This document shows positions 24,482 through 32,671 of a stretch of 64,000 nt of DNA, one piece after another; the first letter of the stretch is position 1; each line of letters starts with the position of its first letter. Source of the stretch: Nocardia sp. NRRL S-836 (GTDB lineage: Bacteria > Actinomycetota > Actinomycetes > Mycobacteriales > Pseudonocardiaceae); contig NZ_LGDY01000001.1 in NCBI RefSeq assembly GCF_001279525.1, positions 124,001-188,000 of the forward strand, read 5' to 3'. The notes below the pieces were generated by a model. The model had not been told where the DNA came from. It ran no database searches and saw only the letters and a list, made by a program, of their open reading frames with translations. The position numbers and the translations under genes were made by a program.

Positions 24482-24559
24482 CTAGCCCTCGGTGATCGTG
24501 TTGAACCACGGGCCCGGCGGGTACCCGCCGACGATGCAGGTAAGGATGTCCTTAGCCAT
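24482..24559 (-). CDS. Candidate 25-residue peptide upstream of DoxX
   Basis: The frame reads MAKDILTCIVGGYPPGPWF followed by NTITEG. It occupies the otherwise empty space before DoxX and ends 11 bp from its start. A purine-rich GAAAGAG precedes the ATG at short distance. The single Cys, the GGYPPGPWF stretch and the codon use look unlike random sequence. It could be a leader peptide coupled to DoxX or a small protein. Homologues are unknown to me. Confidence 0.4.
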   Translation of the reverse strand: MAKDILTCIVGGYPPGPWFNTITEG

Positions 24560-24582
24560 CACTCTTTCGGCCGTATAGAGTG
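24560..24582. promoter_or_regulatory. Dyad overlapping the promoter of the Suc/Fer-like gene
   Basis: CACTCT (24560-24565) and AGAGTG (24577-24582) form a 6-bp-arm inverted repeat with an 11-bp spacer. The right arm overlaps TAGAGT (24576-24581), a good -10 element 6 bases from ATG 24588, so a bound protein would block the leaderless promoter. The left arm abuts the 25-residue frame on the other strand. Confidence 0.5.
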
Positions 24583-24587
24583 CGCAG

Positions 24588-25454
24588 ATGAGGTGCTCGA
24601 CACTCGCCGACCTCGCGGGTGAGCCGCTGGCCGGCACGGCCGCGACCGCCACCGCGTGGCTGTGCCTGGAACAGCCCGGCCCGTGGGGCCGTGACGCGCT
24701 GCGGGAAAGCCACCTCGACCGCGAGCTGGGCGCCGAGCTGCAGCGCCGCGCGGACGGCACGGGTGTGCGCATCCTGCTGATCCGCCGCCCCGGCCGCCAC
24801 GCCGACACGCGCGTGCCCGCGCGCCGCCGCGTCTACCTCGCCGCCACCACCCCCGGCGCGTCCTGGCTCGAACAGGCCGACGTCGCCGGGCCCGAGGAGC
24901 TGCTGGAACTGGACTTCGCCGCGCTGGGCGCCGGCCGCTCCACCGCGTTCGGCACGCCGGTGGCCGACCCGCTGCTGCTGGTGTGCACCAACAGCAAACG
25001 CGACGTGTGCTGCGCGCTGTACGGCCGCCCGATCGCCACGGCGCTGAACCTGTGGGAGTGCACCCACACCGGCGGCCACCGCTTCGCGCCCACCGGCGTG
25101 CTGCTGCCCACCGGTCACCTCTACGGCCGTCTCGACCAGGACCTGGCCGAACGCATCGTCACCAAGGGCGTCACCGCCGACCGCTGCCGTGGCCGGTCCT
25201 GCTTCACCCCGCGCGGCCAGGTCGCCGAGGTCGCCGTCCGCGACCGCATCGGTGAGACCGGCGACGTGCTCACCGTGGTCGCCGAGACCCGCGACTCCGC
25301 CACCGTCCGCCACACCGACGGCCGCGAATGGCACGTGAGCCTGACCGAGCGCACCGTGCCGCCCCGCCCGTCGAGCTGCGGCAGGTCACCCGACACCGCG
25401 GTCGCCCTGATCGCGTCCGCGGTCGAGGAACTGGTGGGCGCGTGCCTAGACTGA
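24588..25454 (+). CDS. Sucrase/ferredoxin-like (Suc_Fer) family protein
   Basis: This 288-residue protein is of the thioredoxin-like ferredoxin group. It has an N-terminal RCSTLADLAGEPLAGTA and the Cys-containing signature CTNSKRDVCCALYGRP (about residues 138-153). CTHTGGHRFAPTGVLLPTGHLYGRL follows, then C194-type RCRGRSCF. The Cys pattern suggests an iron-sulfur cluster. Such proteins are cytosolic and of unknown role. A leaderless start is likely. The downstream kinase-like gene overlaps it by 13 bases. Confidence 0.8.
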   Translation: MRCSTLADLAGEPLAGTAATATAWLCLEQPGPWGRDALRESHLDRELGAELQRRADGTGVRILLIRRPGRHADTRVPARRRVYLAATTPGASWLEQADVAGPEELLELDFAALGAGRSTAFGTPVADPLLLVCTNSKRDVCCALYGRPIATALNLWECTHTGGHRFAPTGVLLPTGHLYGRLDQDLAERIVTKGVTADRCRGRSCFTPRGQVAEVAVRDRIGETGDVLTVVAETRDSATVRHTDGREWHVSLTERTVPPRPSSCGRSPDTAVALIASAVEELVGACLD

Positions 25455-25972
25455 TCCACCTCAACGGCCCCACCGGTGTCGGCAAGTCCACCCTCGCCGC
25501 CCGCTACGCCGCCGGCCACCCGCTGACGCTCAACCTCGACGCCGACGAGATCGTCCGGCTCGTCGGCGGCTGGCGCGACGACTTCTTCGCCACCGTCGAC
25601 CTCGTGCGCCCGCTCGCGATCACCATGGCCACCCACCACCTCGCGACCGGCCACGACGTCGTCATGCCGCAGCTGGTCACCAACCTCGGCCAGCGCGCCG
25701 CGTTCGCCGGTGCCGCGACCGCGGCCGGGGCGCGGTACGTGGAGGTCGTGCTGCTCGCACCGCGCGACACCGCGATCGAGCGGTTCCGGGCGCGGTCGCA
25801 CCCGATCGACGAGGTGGTCGAGCGGCTGGGCGGGGCCGCGCTGATCCACCGGGTGTACGACGACCTCGCCGCCTACCTCACCCCGGAGGCGACCGTGGTC
25901 GAGACCGGGCAGGACGGACCGGACGCGGCGTACGAGGCGCTGCTGGCGGCGCTGGGTGAGACCGGAACCTGA
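25442..25972 (+). CDS. P-loop kinase/ATPase of the AAA_33 or zeta-toxin-like type
   Basis: This 176-residue P-loop protein has Walker A NGPTGVGKSTLA at residues 8-19, a DADEIVRLVGGW segment like the substrate-binding part of small-molecule kinases, and RFRARSHP with arginines that may act as a lid. There is no signal peptide. Chloramphenicol phosphotransferase, gluconate kinase and zeta toxin share this fold, and none can be chosen. The GTG start lies inside the upstream gene (13-base overlap), so translation is coupled. Confidence 0.75.
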   Translation: MPRLIHLNGPTGVGKSTLAARYAAGHPLTLNLDADEIVRLVGGWRDDFFATVDLVRPLAITMATHHLATGHDVVMPQLVTNLGQRAAFAGAATAAGARYVEVVLLAPRDTAIERFRARSHPIDEVVERLGGAALIHRVYDDLAAYLTPEATVVETGQDGPDAAYEALLAALGETGT

Positions 25973-26168
25973 GCCTCGCCGGACGGGCGACGGCCGGCGC
26001 GCTGGGTGAGCATTGCGAGCCCGCGCGGACACGGTGCCACGGCGCTTTCCCACCTCACCGTGCGGTCGAGCGGCGGGCACGCGCCTCTGCGGCTGGTCTC
26101 ACCGGGACTGAACGGGACAGAGACGAGCCCGAACGCCACGCCCGAGACAACGCTGGCGACGAACGCCG

Positions 26169-26786
26169 TCACCCAGGTTGGGCGGGTCGCCGTCGTGGTG
26201 GGGTGTCGGCGGTGCCGGGTGCGGTGGCGGAGAACACGCCGATGCCCAGCGCGTACGGGTCGTCCAGGCCGACGGTCTGCAGCGTGTCGGCCGGCAGTGC
26301 GAGCAGCGAGATCGCCACGCCCAGGAAGTAGGCGTCGAGCAGGCCCGTGTCGCGCACGGTCGACGGGAGCCCGGCGGCCTGCTGCAAGCCGGCGGCGGCC
26401 TCGGCGTTGGCGAGCACCATGCCGGACAACGCCGCGCGCACGCCCGGCCGGCGCACGGCCTCCAGGTACAGCTCGACCATCGCGAGCATCTGCGTCGGGT
26501 CGTCGGCCACGGCGCGGTGCAGCAGGGCCGGGTAGAGCTCGGCGACGTCGGACGGGCTGATGTCGGCCGGTGTGGTCTCGCGCAGCCGGTCGACGGCGGT
26601 GCGGTGCAGGGCGGTCATCCGCGCGGCCGCGGCTTCGAGGATGGCCTCGCGGGTCGGGAAGTAGTTCTTGGTGGTGCCGATGGGGACGCCGGCCTCGCGG
26701 TCGATCGCGCGGTGGGTCAGTCCGCGGCCGCCCTGCACCGCGAGGATCTGGATCGCGGTGTCGCACAGAAGATCACGACGGCTCAC
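26169..26786 (-). CDS. TetR-family transcriptional regulator
   Basis: This is a 205-residue protein with HTH GLTHRAIDREAGVPIGTTKNYFPTREAIL (about 22-50). The helical ligand domain follows, with a proline/arginine-rich end (PGTADTPPRRRPAQPG). It overlaps the upstream small zinc-ribbon gene by 14 bases on the same strand. The 196 bp between its end and the gene to the left hold no gene I can support. A target is not evident. Confidence 0.88.
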   Translation of the reverse strand: MSRRDLLCDTAIQILAVQGGRGLTHRAIDREAGVPIGTTKNYFPTREAILEAAAARMTALHRTAVDRLRETTPADISPSDVAELYPALLHRAVADDPTQMLAMVELYLEAVRRPGVRAALSGMVLANAEAAAGLQQAAGLPSTVRDTGLLDAYFLGVAISLLALPADTLQTVGLDDPYALGIGVFSATAPGTADTPPRRRPAQPG

Positions 26787-26976
26787 GACCCGAGCGTACT
26801 TGATCAGCGCGTTCCCGCCGGACGAGACCGAACGCGCTGGTCCCGGCGGTCGCGGTGAGCACGCCGCGTTCCAGGACGAGGAACAGGCCGCACACGCAGC
26901 GGACGTAGGCGACGGGGCCGTGCGAGGACACCGCGGAGGTGCAGGACCAGTGGCAGGCGGGGCAGGTGGCGATCAT
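26773..26976 (-). CDS. Small zinc-ribbon-like protein
   Basis: This is a 67-residue frame starting MIATCPACHWSC. Cysteines are arranged as CPAC near the start and CVCG about 20 residues later (VRCVCGLFLVLERG), which would make a four-Cys zinc site. The basic C terminus is read through the overlap with TetR. It diverges from the CGNR-domain gene by 26 bp. The motif pair supports a real gene, although its function is unknown. Confidence 0.55.
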   Translation of the reverse strand: MIATCPACHWSCTSAVSSHGPVAYVRCVCGLFLVLERGVLTATAGTSAFGLVRRERADQVRSGREPS

Positions 26977-27002
26977 GCCCCTCAGCCTGGTGTCATGGTC
27001 TA

Positions 27003-27503
27003 GTGCACTTCAACCCTTACGGCGGGGCGGCCGCCGAGCTCGCCGCGACCCTGGTCAACGCCGACCCGAGCGCGGACCTGCTCGACGTGCTCGAAGCGTC
27101 GGACTACAAGCCGCTGGGCTCGCTGGACGCCCGCCAGGAACGTGACGTACGAGACTGGATCGCACGGCTGCGGCAGGTGTTCCGCGCGCCGTCGGTCGAC
27201 CTGCTCAACGAGCTGCTGGCCCAGTCGTCGATGACGCACTACATCTCCACCCACGACGGCCGCGCACCGCACCTGCACTACGCACGCGAGGACGCGCCGA
27301 CCGACGTGCGGCTCAAGGCGTACACGGCGGCGGGCATGGCGGCGTTGTTCTGCGAGGACGCGGGCCGCATCGGCTGGTGCGACCGCGACGGGTGCGGCAC
27401 CGTCTACGTCGACACCAGCCGCAACGGCCGCCGCCGCTTCTGCTCCACCAAGTGCGCGAACCGGGTCAACGTCGCCAACCACCGCACCCGCCGCTCGGCG
27501 TAG
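27003..27503 (+). CDS. CGNR zinc-finger protein with ABATE domain
   Basis: This 166-residue protein belongs to the ABATE/CGNR family, thought to act in stress-responsive transcription. The N-terminal two thirds form the ABATE fold (NPYGGAAAELAATLVNAD...LRQVFRAPS). The C-terminal zinc finger has the pattern C-x4-C (WCDRDGCGTVYVD) followed by C-x3-C (RFCSTKCANRVNVANHR), close to the family's treble-clef signature. The GTG at 27003 is the only reasonable start. The basic end fits nucleic-acid binding. Confidence 0.85.
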   Translation: MHFNPYGGAAAELAATLVNADPSADLLDVLEASDYKPLGSLDARQERDVRDWIARLRQVFRAPSVDLLNELLAQSSMTHYISTHDGRAPHLHYAREDAPTDVRLKAYTAAGMAALFCEDAGRIGWCDRDGCGTVYVDTSRNGRRRFCSTKCANRVNVANHRTRRSA

Positions 27504-27511
27504 CGGACCGC

Positions 27512-28018
27512 TCAGCCGGTGACGTTCTTGAGCTTGCGCGGCCAGTAGCCGTCGCCCGCGACCAGCCCGTACCTCACGACCCGGTGGCTGGTGCCGTGGA
27601 CGTCGCGCTGCTCGTAGGCCCAGTAGCCGCTGCGGTAGGGGTCGGCCCACCTGTCGAAGATCACCACGTGCCGGGTCAGGCCGGTGCCGACGGGGTCGAC
27701 GACGATGTCGCCCCAGCTCAGGTCGTTCACGGCGATCGCGACGGAGTAGTCGCTGTGCAGCTCGACGGTGCGCTGGCCGGGCGCGCCGAGCTTGGCGGCC
27801 ATCGACACGTACCCGGAGCAGTCCTGCCGGTAGCCCTCGCTGCCCCAGTACAGGCTCTGGCTGCAGGGCACGGGGCCGCCGTTGCTCGCGGTGAGCCACG
27901 TCTTGGCGCGCTCGATCAGCTCCTGGCGGCTCACCTGCACCGCCTGCGCGGGCAGCGCGGACACCAGGGTGGTGCTCACCGCGACGAGGACGGCGGCGGC
28001 CATCGCGAGGACCTTCAT
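27512..28018 (-). CDS. Secreted NlpC/P60-like cysteine peptidase or amidase
   Basis: This 168-residue protein has a Sec signal peptide (MKVLAMAAAVLVAVSTTLVSALPAQA, cleavage after AQA at about residue 26). The mature part has the catalytic Cys in YRQDCSGYVSMAAKL and a candidate His in LTRHVVIFDRW, as in NlpC/P60 cell-wall peptidases. GDIVVDP precedes the His as in the family. It probably acts on peptidoglycan or a related polymer outside the cell. It is divergent from the amidase gene. Confidence 0.8.
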   Translation of the reverse strand: MKVLAMAAAVLVAVSTTLVSALPAQAVQVSRQELIERAKTWLTASNGGPVPCSQSLYWGSEGYRQDCSGYVSMAAKLGAPGQRTVELHSDYSVAIAVNDLSWGDIVVDPVGTGLTRHVVIFDRWADPYRSGYWAYEQRDVHGTSHRVVRYGLVAGDGYWPRKLKNVTG

Positions 28019-28058
28019 GCCGGTACTCCTGTTCAGTCGATCACGTTAATGTCGGGCC

Positions 28059-29498
28059 ATGACGGAGCTGGTGTTCGCCGGTGTGGCCAGGCAGGCCGCG
28101 GCGATCAGGGCGGGCGAGGTCACCTCGCGGGAGCTGGTCGAGCGGTACCTGGGGCGCATCGAGCGGATCGACCCGCGGCTGCGCGCGTTCCGGCTGGTGT
28201 TCGCCGAGCAGGCGCTCGCGCAGGCCGACGCCGCGGACGCGGCCGGGGACCTGCCGTTGCGGGGTGTGCCGATCGCGGTCAAGGAGGACGTCGCGATCGC
28301 CGGGCTGCCCACGACGAAGGGCACGAACGCCGCCCGCACCCCGCAGCCGGCCGACTCGGCGATCGTGGCGCGGCTGCGCGCCGCCGGTGCGGTGATCATC
28401 GGCCGCACCCGGATGCCGGAGCTGGGGTTGTGGCCGCACACCGAGAGCGGCTGGGCGGGGCCGACGCGCAACCCGTGGTCGTGGACGCACTCCAGTGGCG
28501 GGTCCAGCGGCGGGTCGGCGGCGGCCGTGGCCGCGGGGCTCGCGGCGGCGGCGATCGGCACGGACGGGGCCGGGTCGATCCGCATCCCCGCCGCGGTGAC
28601 GGGGTTGTTCGGTCTCAAGCCGCAGCGCGGCCGCGTCTCCCTGGCACCGGACGCGCAGGTGTGGGGCGGGCTGGTCGCGGCGGGGCCGATCACCCGCACG
28701 GTGCTGGACTGGGCGCTGGTCGCCGACCAGATCCGCGGGTCCGCGCCCGGTGACGCGCACGTGGCCCACCCGCCGCGCACGTCGTTCGTCCAGGCGGCCT
28801 CGGCCGATCCCGGCCGGTTGCGGATCGGGGTGTCGCTGCGGCCGTGGGGACCGGGCATCCCGATCGACGGCGAGGTCCGCGACGCCGTGCAGGACACCGC
28901 CGCGCTGCTGGCCGACCTCGGTCACGACGTCGTCCGGCTCGACCCGCCGATGCGGGACGCGTCGGCCTCCACCCGGTTCGCCCTGCGCTACCTGCACAAC
29001 GCGCACCTGGCGCGCGCCGGTGTGGAGTTCCCGGACCTGCTCGAACCCCGCACCCGCGCGGCCGCGGAGCTGGGCCGCCGGCTGCCGCGGGGGCTGGTGC
29101 GCTGGGCCGGCGGGGACGACGCGTCGCTGACCGCGCACGCGAACCGCGTGTTCGGCCAGGTCGACGTGCTGCTCACCCCGGTGCTGACCCGGCCGCCGAT
29201 CCGCGTCGGCGAGTGGGACCGCCGGCCGGTCGTGGCGGCGCTGCTCGCGGCGGCCCGGTACACGACGTTCCTGCCGTTGTGGAACATCGCCGGCAACCCG
29301 GCCGCATCGGTGCCCGCCGGTCGCACCGCGGCGGGCCTGCCGCTGGCGGTGCAGCTCGTCGGACGCCAGCACGACGAGTGCACGCTGCTGTCGGTGTCCG
29401 CCCAGCTGGAGCGTGCCCGGCCGTGGGCGGACCGGATCCCCTCCGTCCTCGGTCACGCGAACCAAGATAGTACGAGTACGGACTATCCGAAGTGGTAA
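28059..29498 (+). CDS. Amidase signature family enzyme
   Basis: This 479-residue amidase has the Ser-cisSer-Lys triad: Lys in IAVKEDVAIAG (about 75), cis-Ser in THSSGGSSGGSAAAVAAGL and the nucleophilic Ser in GTDGAGSIRIPAAVTG. The length is normal for AS hydrolases. TAATGT (28047-28052) lies 6 bases before the ATG without a ribosome site, so a leaderless start is likely. It would hydrolyse an amide in the cytosol. GatA of the tRNA amidotransferase is unlikely because no gatB or gatC is adjacent. Confidence 0.9.
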   Translation: MTELVFAGVARQAAAIRAGEVTSRELVERYLGRIERIDPRLRAFRLVFAEQALAQADAADAAGDLPLRGVPIAVKEDVAIAGLPTTKGTNAARTPQPADSAIVARLRAAGAVIIGRTRMPELGLWPHTESGWAGPTRNPWSWTHSSGGSSGGSAAAVAAGLAAAAIGTDGAGSIRIPAAVTGLFGLKPQRGRVSLAPDAQVWGGLVAAGPITRTVLDWALVADQIRGSAPGDAHVAHPPRTSFVQAASADPGRLRIGVSLRPWGPGIPIDGEVRDAVQDTAALLADLGHDVVRLDPPMRDASASTRFALRYLHNAHLARAGVEFPDLLEPRTRAAAELGRRLPRGLVRWAGGDDASLTAHANRVFGQVDVLLTPVLTRPPIRVGEWDRRPVVAALLAAARYTTFLPLWNIAGNPAASVPAGRTAAGLPLAVQLVGRQHDECTLLSVSAQLERARPWADRIPSVLGHANQDSTSTDYPKW

Positions 29499-29501
29499 CG
29501 G

Positions 29502-30593
29502 CTAGAGTCCGCGGCGGGACAGCTCGTCGAGCAGCTGCCGGTCGGCCACGTGCCGTGACTTGATGTGCTCCAGGTAGTCGGCGAAGGCGTCGGGTTGCAG
29601 GCCGCGCAGCTGCTGCAGCCACTCCACGACGAGCTCCTGCTCCTGCACGCCGCGGCGGGCCAGCTCGACCTCGACGATGCGCCGGTAGACCTCGATCGCG
29701 AGGCGGCTGCCGTCCCGCACGAGGTGCTCGACCAGCTCGGCGCGCAGCGGGGGCCACTCGTCGGTGTGCACGACCAGCGCGCGGGCCTTGAGGTAGAGGT
29801 CGAGGTTGGGCCGGATGAGGAACGCCTCCCGGCACACCGCCACGGCCCGGTGCGGTGCTCCCCTGCGCAGGTGTTCCTCGACCGCGAGGTCGATCAGCCG
29901 CGGTGCCGCTCCCCTGCCGCCGGTGGCGTGCACGCCGCGGTCGATCCAGTCCAGTGCCTCGTCACCGCGGCCGGCGTCGCGCAGCACGGTGGCGACCTGC
30001 AGGTAGTGCCAGCCCGACGACAGGTCCTTGGACAGCACCAGCAGCTGCAGGTCGACGTCCTCGGTGTACTCGGCCAGCTCCTCCATCACCCGCAGCAGCG
30101 CCCAGCGGGCGCGGTCGTAGCGGCCGGTCTCGCCGAAGCCGATGACCGGCAGCGGCGTGAACAGCTCCACGGCGCGGTCGCGGTAGTGCGCGAGGCCCTC
30201 GTCGTCGAGTGCCCGCGCGTAGCGGGCGAGGCCGACCTCGGGTGCGTCGGGGTGGTGCAGCTGCAGGTCGAGCAGCCAGTCGGCCAGCCGCACCGGGTCG
30301 GGCGGGGTGGCGGCGCACGCGCGGGCGTGGGTGTCCAGGACGCGGTGGGTCAGCTCGGCCAGCTCCACGCGGTGCCTGCCGGTGCCCGCGACGCCGTCGG
30401 CGAGCTGGGTGACGATGCCCTCGACCAAGCTGACCAGCTCGGGACCGGGCTGCGTGACGAGCAGGGACTGCAGCTCGACCGACACCGCGGTCAGCGCCCG
30501 CCACAGGGCCGGCCAGTCGGCGTTCTCGCTGTCGGCCTCGGCGAGCGCGGAGGCCACGGCGGCGGGCAGCGAGTCCATCACAACATCAAACAC
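29502..30593 (-). CDS. Hypothetical helical-repeat (TPR-like) protein
   Basis: This is a 363-residue soluble protein made almost entirely of helices. Examples are HYLQVATVLRDAGRGDEALDWIDRGVHA and HRAVAVCREAFLIRPNLDLYLKARAL, which look like TPR/SEL repeats. No catalytic residues stand out. The start is GTG 30593 or ATG 30578. It converges with the amidase, 3 bp apart. Similar proteins in actinobacteria are often beside SWIM zinc-finger genes, but none is in this window. Confidence 0.7.
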   Translation of the reverse strand: MFDVVMDSLPAAVASALAEADSENADWPALWRALTAVSVELQSLLVTQPGPELVSLVEGIVTQLADGVAGTGRHRVELAELTHRVLDTHARACAATPPDPVRLADWLLDLQLHHPDAPEVGLARYARALDDEGLAHYRDRAVELFTPLPVIGFGETGRYDRARWALLRVMEELAEYTEDVDLQLLVLSKDLSSGWHYLQVATVLRDAGRGDEALDWIDRGVHATGGRGAAPRLIDLAVEEHLRRGAPHRAVAVCREAFLIRPNLDLYLKARALVVHTDEWPPLRAELVEHLVRDGSRLAIEVYRRIVEVELARRGVQEQELVVEWLQQLRGLQPDAFADYLEHIKSRHVADRQLLDELSRRGL

Positions 30594-30662
30594 TCGTCCC
30601 TCGATCGAGTGCTACCGATGTCGCCCTAACGGAACCCCGCGGTTCACCGCCCGTGGTCGCGG

Positions 30663-30687
30663 CGGTACGCGGGGTCCCCGCGTGCCG
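30663..30687. repeat. GC-rich hairpin between two minus-strand genes
   Basis: CGGTACGCGGGG (30663-30674) pairs with CCCCGCGTGCCG (30676-30687) apart from one G-T pair. In RNA the loop would open to several bases. It lies after the ECF42 gene and before the helical-repeat gene, so it may terminate the sigma-factor transcript. The core CGCGGGG/CCCCGCG resembles the hairpin at 2774-2832. Confidence 0.45.
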
Positions 30688-30747
30688 TCAGAGGGCACGA
30701 AAGGGCCCCGCGTGACCCACCCGACCGGGAAACGGGCGGCGGCGGGG

Positions 30748-32025
30748 TCAGAGGGTGGTGAGTTTGCGGGTCAGGGCGGCGCGTTCGCGGTCGTTGCCGC
30801 ACAGGCGGATGGCCTCCTGCAGGGCGGTGCGGGCCTCGTCGGTGCGGCCCAGGCGGCGCAGCAGCTCGCCGCGCACGCCGGGCAGCTGGTGGGAGTCGCG
30901 GAAGGCGTCGGTGCCGGCCAGCTGCTCCACGATCGGCAGCGCGGCCTCCGGGCCCTGGGCCATCGACACGGCGACGGCGCGGTTGAGGTCCACGACCGGG
31001 GACGGGGCGAGGCGGCCGAGGGCGTCGTAGAGGGCGACGATGCGGTTCCAGTCGGTGTCGGCGACCGAGGGGGCCAGTGCGTGGCACTCGGCGATCGCGG
31101 CCTGCAGCCCGTAGTAGCCGTAGCCGCGGCCGGCGTCGGTGGCCTTGGCGAGCGCGGCGCGGCCGCGGGCGATGGCGGAGCGGTCCCAGCGGCGCCGGTC
31201 CTGGTCTTCCAGCAGCACCGTCTCGCCGTCGGGGCCGCGCCGTGCCGGGAAGCGGGCGGCGGTGAGCTCCAGCAACGCCAGCAGGCTGTGCACCTCCGGT
31301 TCGCCGGGCATGAGCCGCGACAGGATGCGGGCCATGCGCTGCGCCTCACCGGCGAGGTCCAGGCGCATCACCTCGTCGCCGGAGCTGGCCGACGAGCCCT
31401 CGGTGAAGATCAGGTAGATCACGCTGAGGACCTGCGCGAGGCGCCGCGGGCGTTCGGCGACCGGCGGCACCTCGAACGGCACGTTCGCCGCGCCCAGCGT
31501 CTTCTTCGCCCGCGTGATGCGCGCCTGCACGGTCGCGGTCGGCACCAGGAACGCACGCGCGATCTCGTCGCTGGTCAGGCCGCCGATCACGCGCAACGTC
31601 ATGGCGACGGCGGCTTCACGTGACAGCACCGGGTGACAGGAGGTGAACACCAGGGCCAGGGTGTCGTCGTCGATCTGGTCGGGGTCCCACAGCACGTCGT
31701 CGGGCGCGGGACCGGGATCGGTGGCGCCGGTCAGCGCGCCGCCCTCGCCGAGGTGGTGGGCCAGGGCGGCGTACTTCTCGTCGCGGGTGCTGCGGCGGCG
31801 GAACGCGTCGATCGCGCGGCGCCGCCCGACCGTGAGCAACCACCCGGCCGGGTTGGCCGGCACGCCTTCGCGCGGCCACGTCACCAGCGCCTCGGCCAGT
31901 GCCTCCTGGGCGAGGTCCTCGGCGAGGGCGAAGTCACCGGTGTAGCGGGCGAGCGCACCGACGATCCGGGCGGAGTCGATGCGCCACACCGCGGCGACGG
32001 CCTTGCGGCCGGTGGGGTCGCTCAT
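30748..32025 (-). CDS. ECF42-type RNA polymerase sigma factor with C-terminal TPR-like domain
   Basis: This 425-residue sigma factor has region 2 (ALARYTGDFALAEDLAQEALAEAL, WLLTVGRRRAIDAFRR), region 4 (LTSDEIARAFLVPTATVQARITRAKKTL) and a long C-terminal extension (RGYGYYGLQAAIAECHA, LYDALGRLAPSPVVDLNRAVAV) diagnostic of the ECF42 group. ECF42 genes normally sit beside DGPF/YciI genes, as here (upstream, 45 bp). No anti-sigma factor is present; the extension is believed to be needed for activity. It probably transcribes the YciI-sigma pair. Confidence 0.92.
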   Translation of the reverse strand: MSDPTGRKAVAAVWRIDSARIVGALARYTGDFALAEDLAQEALAEALVTWPREGVPANPAGWLLTVGRRRAIDAFRRRSTRDEKYAALAHHLGEGGALTGATDPGPAPDDVLWDPDQIDDDTLALVFTSCHPVLSREAAVAMTLRVIGGLTSDEIARAFLVPTATVQARITRAKKTLGAANVPFEVPPVAERPRRLAQVLSVIYLIFTEGSSASSGDEVMRLDLAGEAQRMARILSRLMPGEPEVHSLLALLELTAARFPARRGPDGETVLLEDQDRRRWDRSAIARGRAALAKATDAGRGYGYYGLQAAIAECHALAPSVADTDWNRIVALYDALGRLAPSPVVDLNRAVAVSMAQGPEAALPIVEQLAGTDAFRDSHQLPGVRGELLRRLGRTDEARTALQEAIRLCGNDRERAALTRKLTTL

Positions 32026-32070
32026 GGGTCCTTATGACAGCAGAAGTTCGCGAGGTGGGAGCTCGCCGGG

Positions 32071-32490
32071 TCAGAGTTGGTTGTGGGCCTCGCGCCAGGC
32101 GCGTTCCTTCTGGATCCACTCGTTGTCCTGCGGGAACTCGTCGATCGTGGGCACGCGGCGGATCTCGGTCTTGAACCCCGGCAGCTGCATCGGGGCGCGC
32201 TTGGCCCACTCGACGGCGTCCTGGATGGTCGGGACCTCGATGAGGTAGAAGCCGTTGAACAGCTCCTTGGTCTCCCCGTACGGGCCGTCGGTGACCACGG
32301 GCGGTTCGCTGGAGAAGTCGACGACCACGCCCTCCTCGGCGGGAGCGAGGCCCTCGGCGGCGAGCAGGACGCCGGCCTCGATCATCTCCTCGTTGAACCG
32401 GCCGACCGACTCGATCATCTTGTCGAAGTCGGGGTCGACGTTGTTCCACGCGTCGTCGGACTCGACGCGCCAGATGAGCATGTACTTCAT
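32071..32490 (-). CDS. DGPF/YciI-family protein linked to ECF42 sigma factor
   Basis: This 139-residue protein starts MKYMLIWRVES and contains the signature DGPYGETKELFNGFYLIEV (a DGPF motif with Tyr for Phe). The dimeric YCII fold has a conserved His/Asp pair in relatives; here the His is not obvious. It is the first gene of the pair with the ECF42 sigma factor. The role is unknown, but a regulatory or target function within the ECF42 circuit is usual. Confidence 0.9.
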   Translation of the reverse strand: MKYMLIWRVESDDAWNNVDPDFDKMIESVGRFNEEMIEAGVLLAAEGLAPAEEGVVVDFSSEPPVVTDGPYGETKELFNGFYLIEVPTIQDAVEWAKRAPMQLPGFKTEIRRVPTIDEFPQDNEWIQKERAWREAHNQL

Positions 32491-32623
32491 GGGTGGTTCT
32501 CCCGGTGTCGCGGTGGGTCCGTTGTGGACCCTTTCACGCCCAGGTCGAACGGGCGGGCGGTTCGATCGACACACGCCCACAAATTTTCTTCCGCGACTTC
32601 GACCCGATGCCGGTCGGTACAGC

Positions 32624-32660
32624 GCTGCGGCCCGCCCCGGTGGTCGGGACGGGCCGCAGC
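32624..32660 (-). terminator. Hairpin terminator after the SPFH gene
   Basis: GCTGCGGCCCG (32624-32634) pairs perfectly with CGGGCCGCAGC (32650-32660). An inner CCCG/CGGG extension leaves the loop GTGGT. It begins 12 bp beyond the SPFH stop codon and before the YciI gene on the same strand, so it should end the NfeD-SPFH transcript. No U-tract follows, as is common in actinobacteria. Confidence 0.7.
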
Positions 32661-32671
32661 GAAGGGTTCGT

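Noticed and set aside
25973..26168. A possible membrane-protein fragment on the minus strand (WVTAFVASVVSGVAFGLVSVPF)
   Set aside because: One hydrophobic stretch without start, stop or further homology-like sequence is not enough to call a gene or relic.
28059..29498. The amidase as GatA of the tRNA amidotransferase
   Set aside because: No gatB or gatC gene is adjacent, and the neighbours are unrelated, so a general amidase is the safer call.
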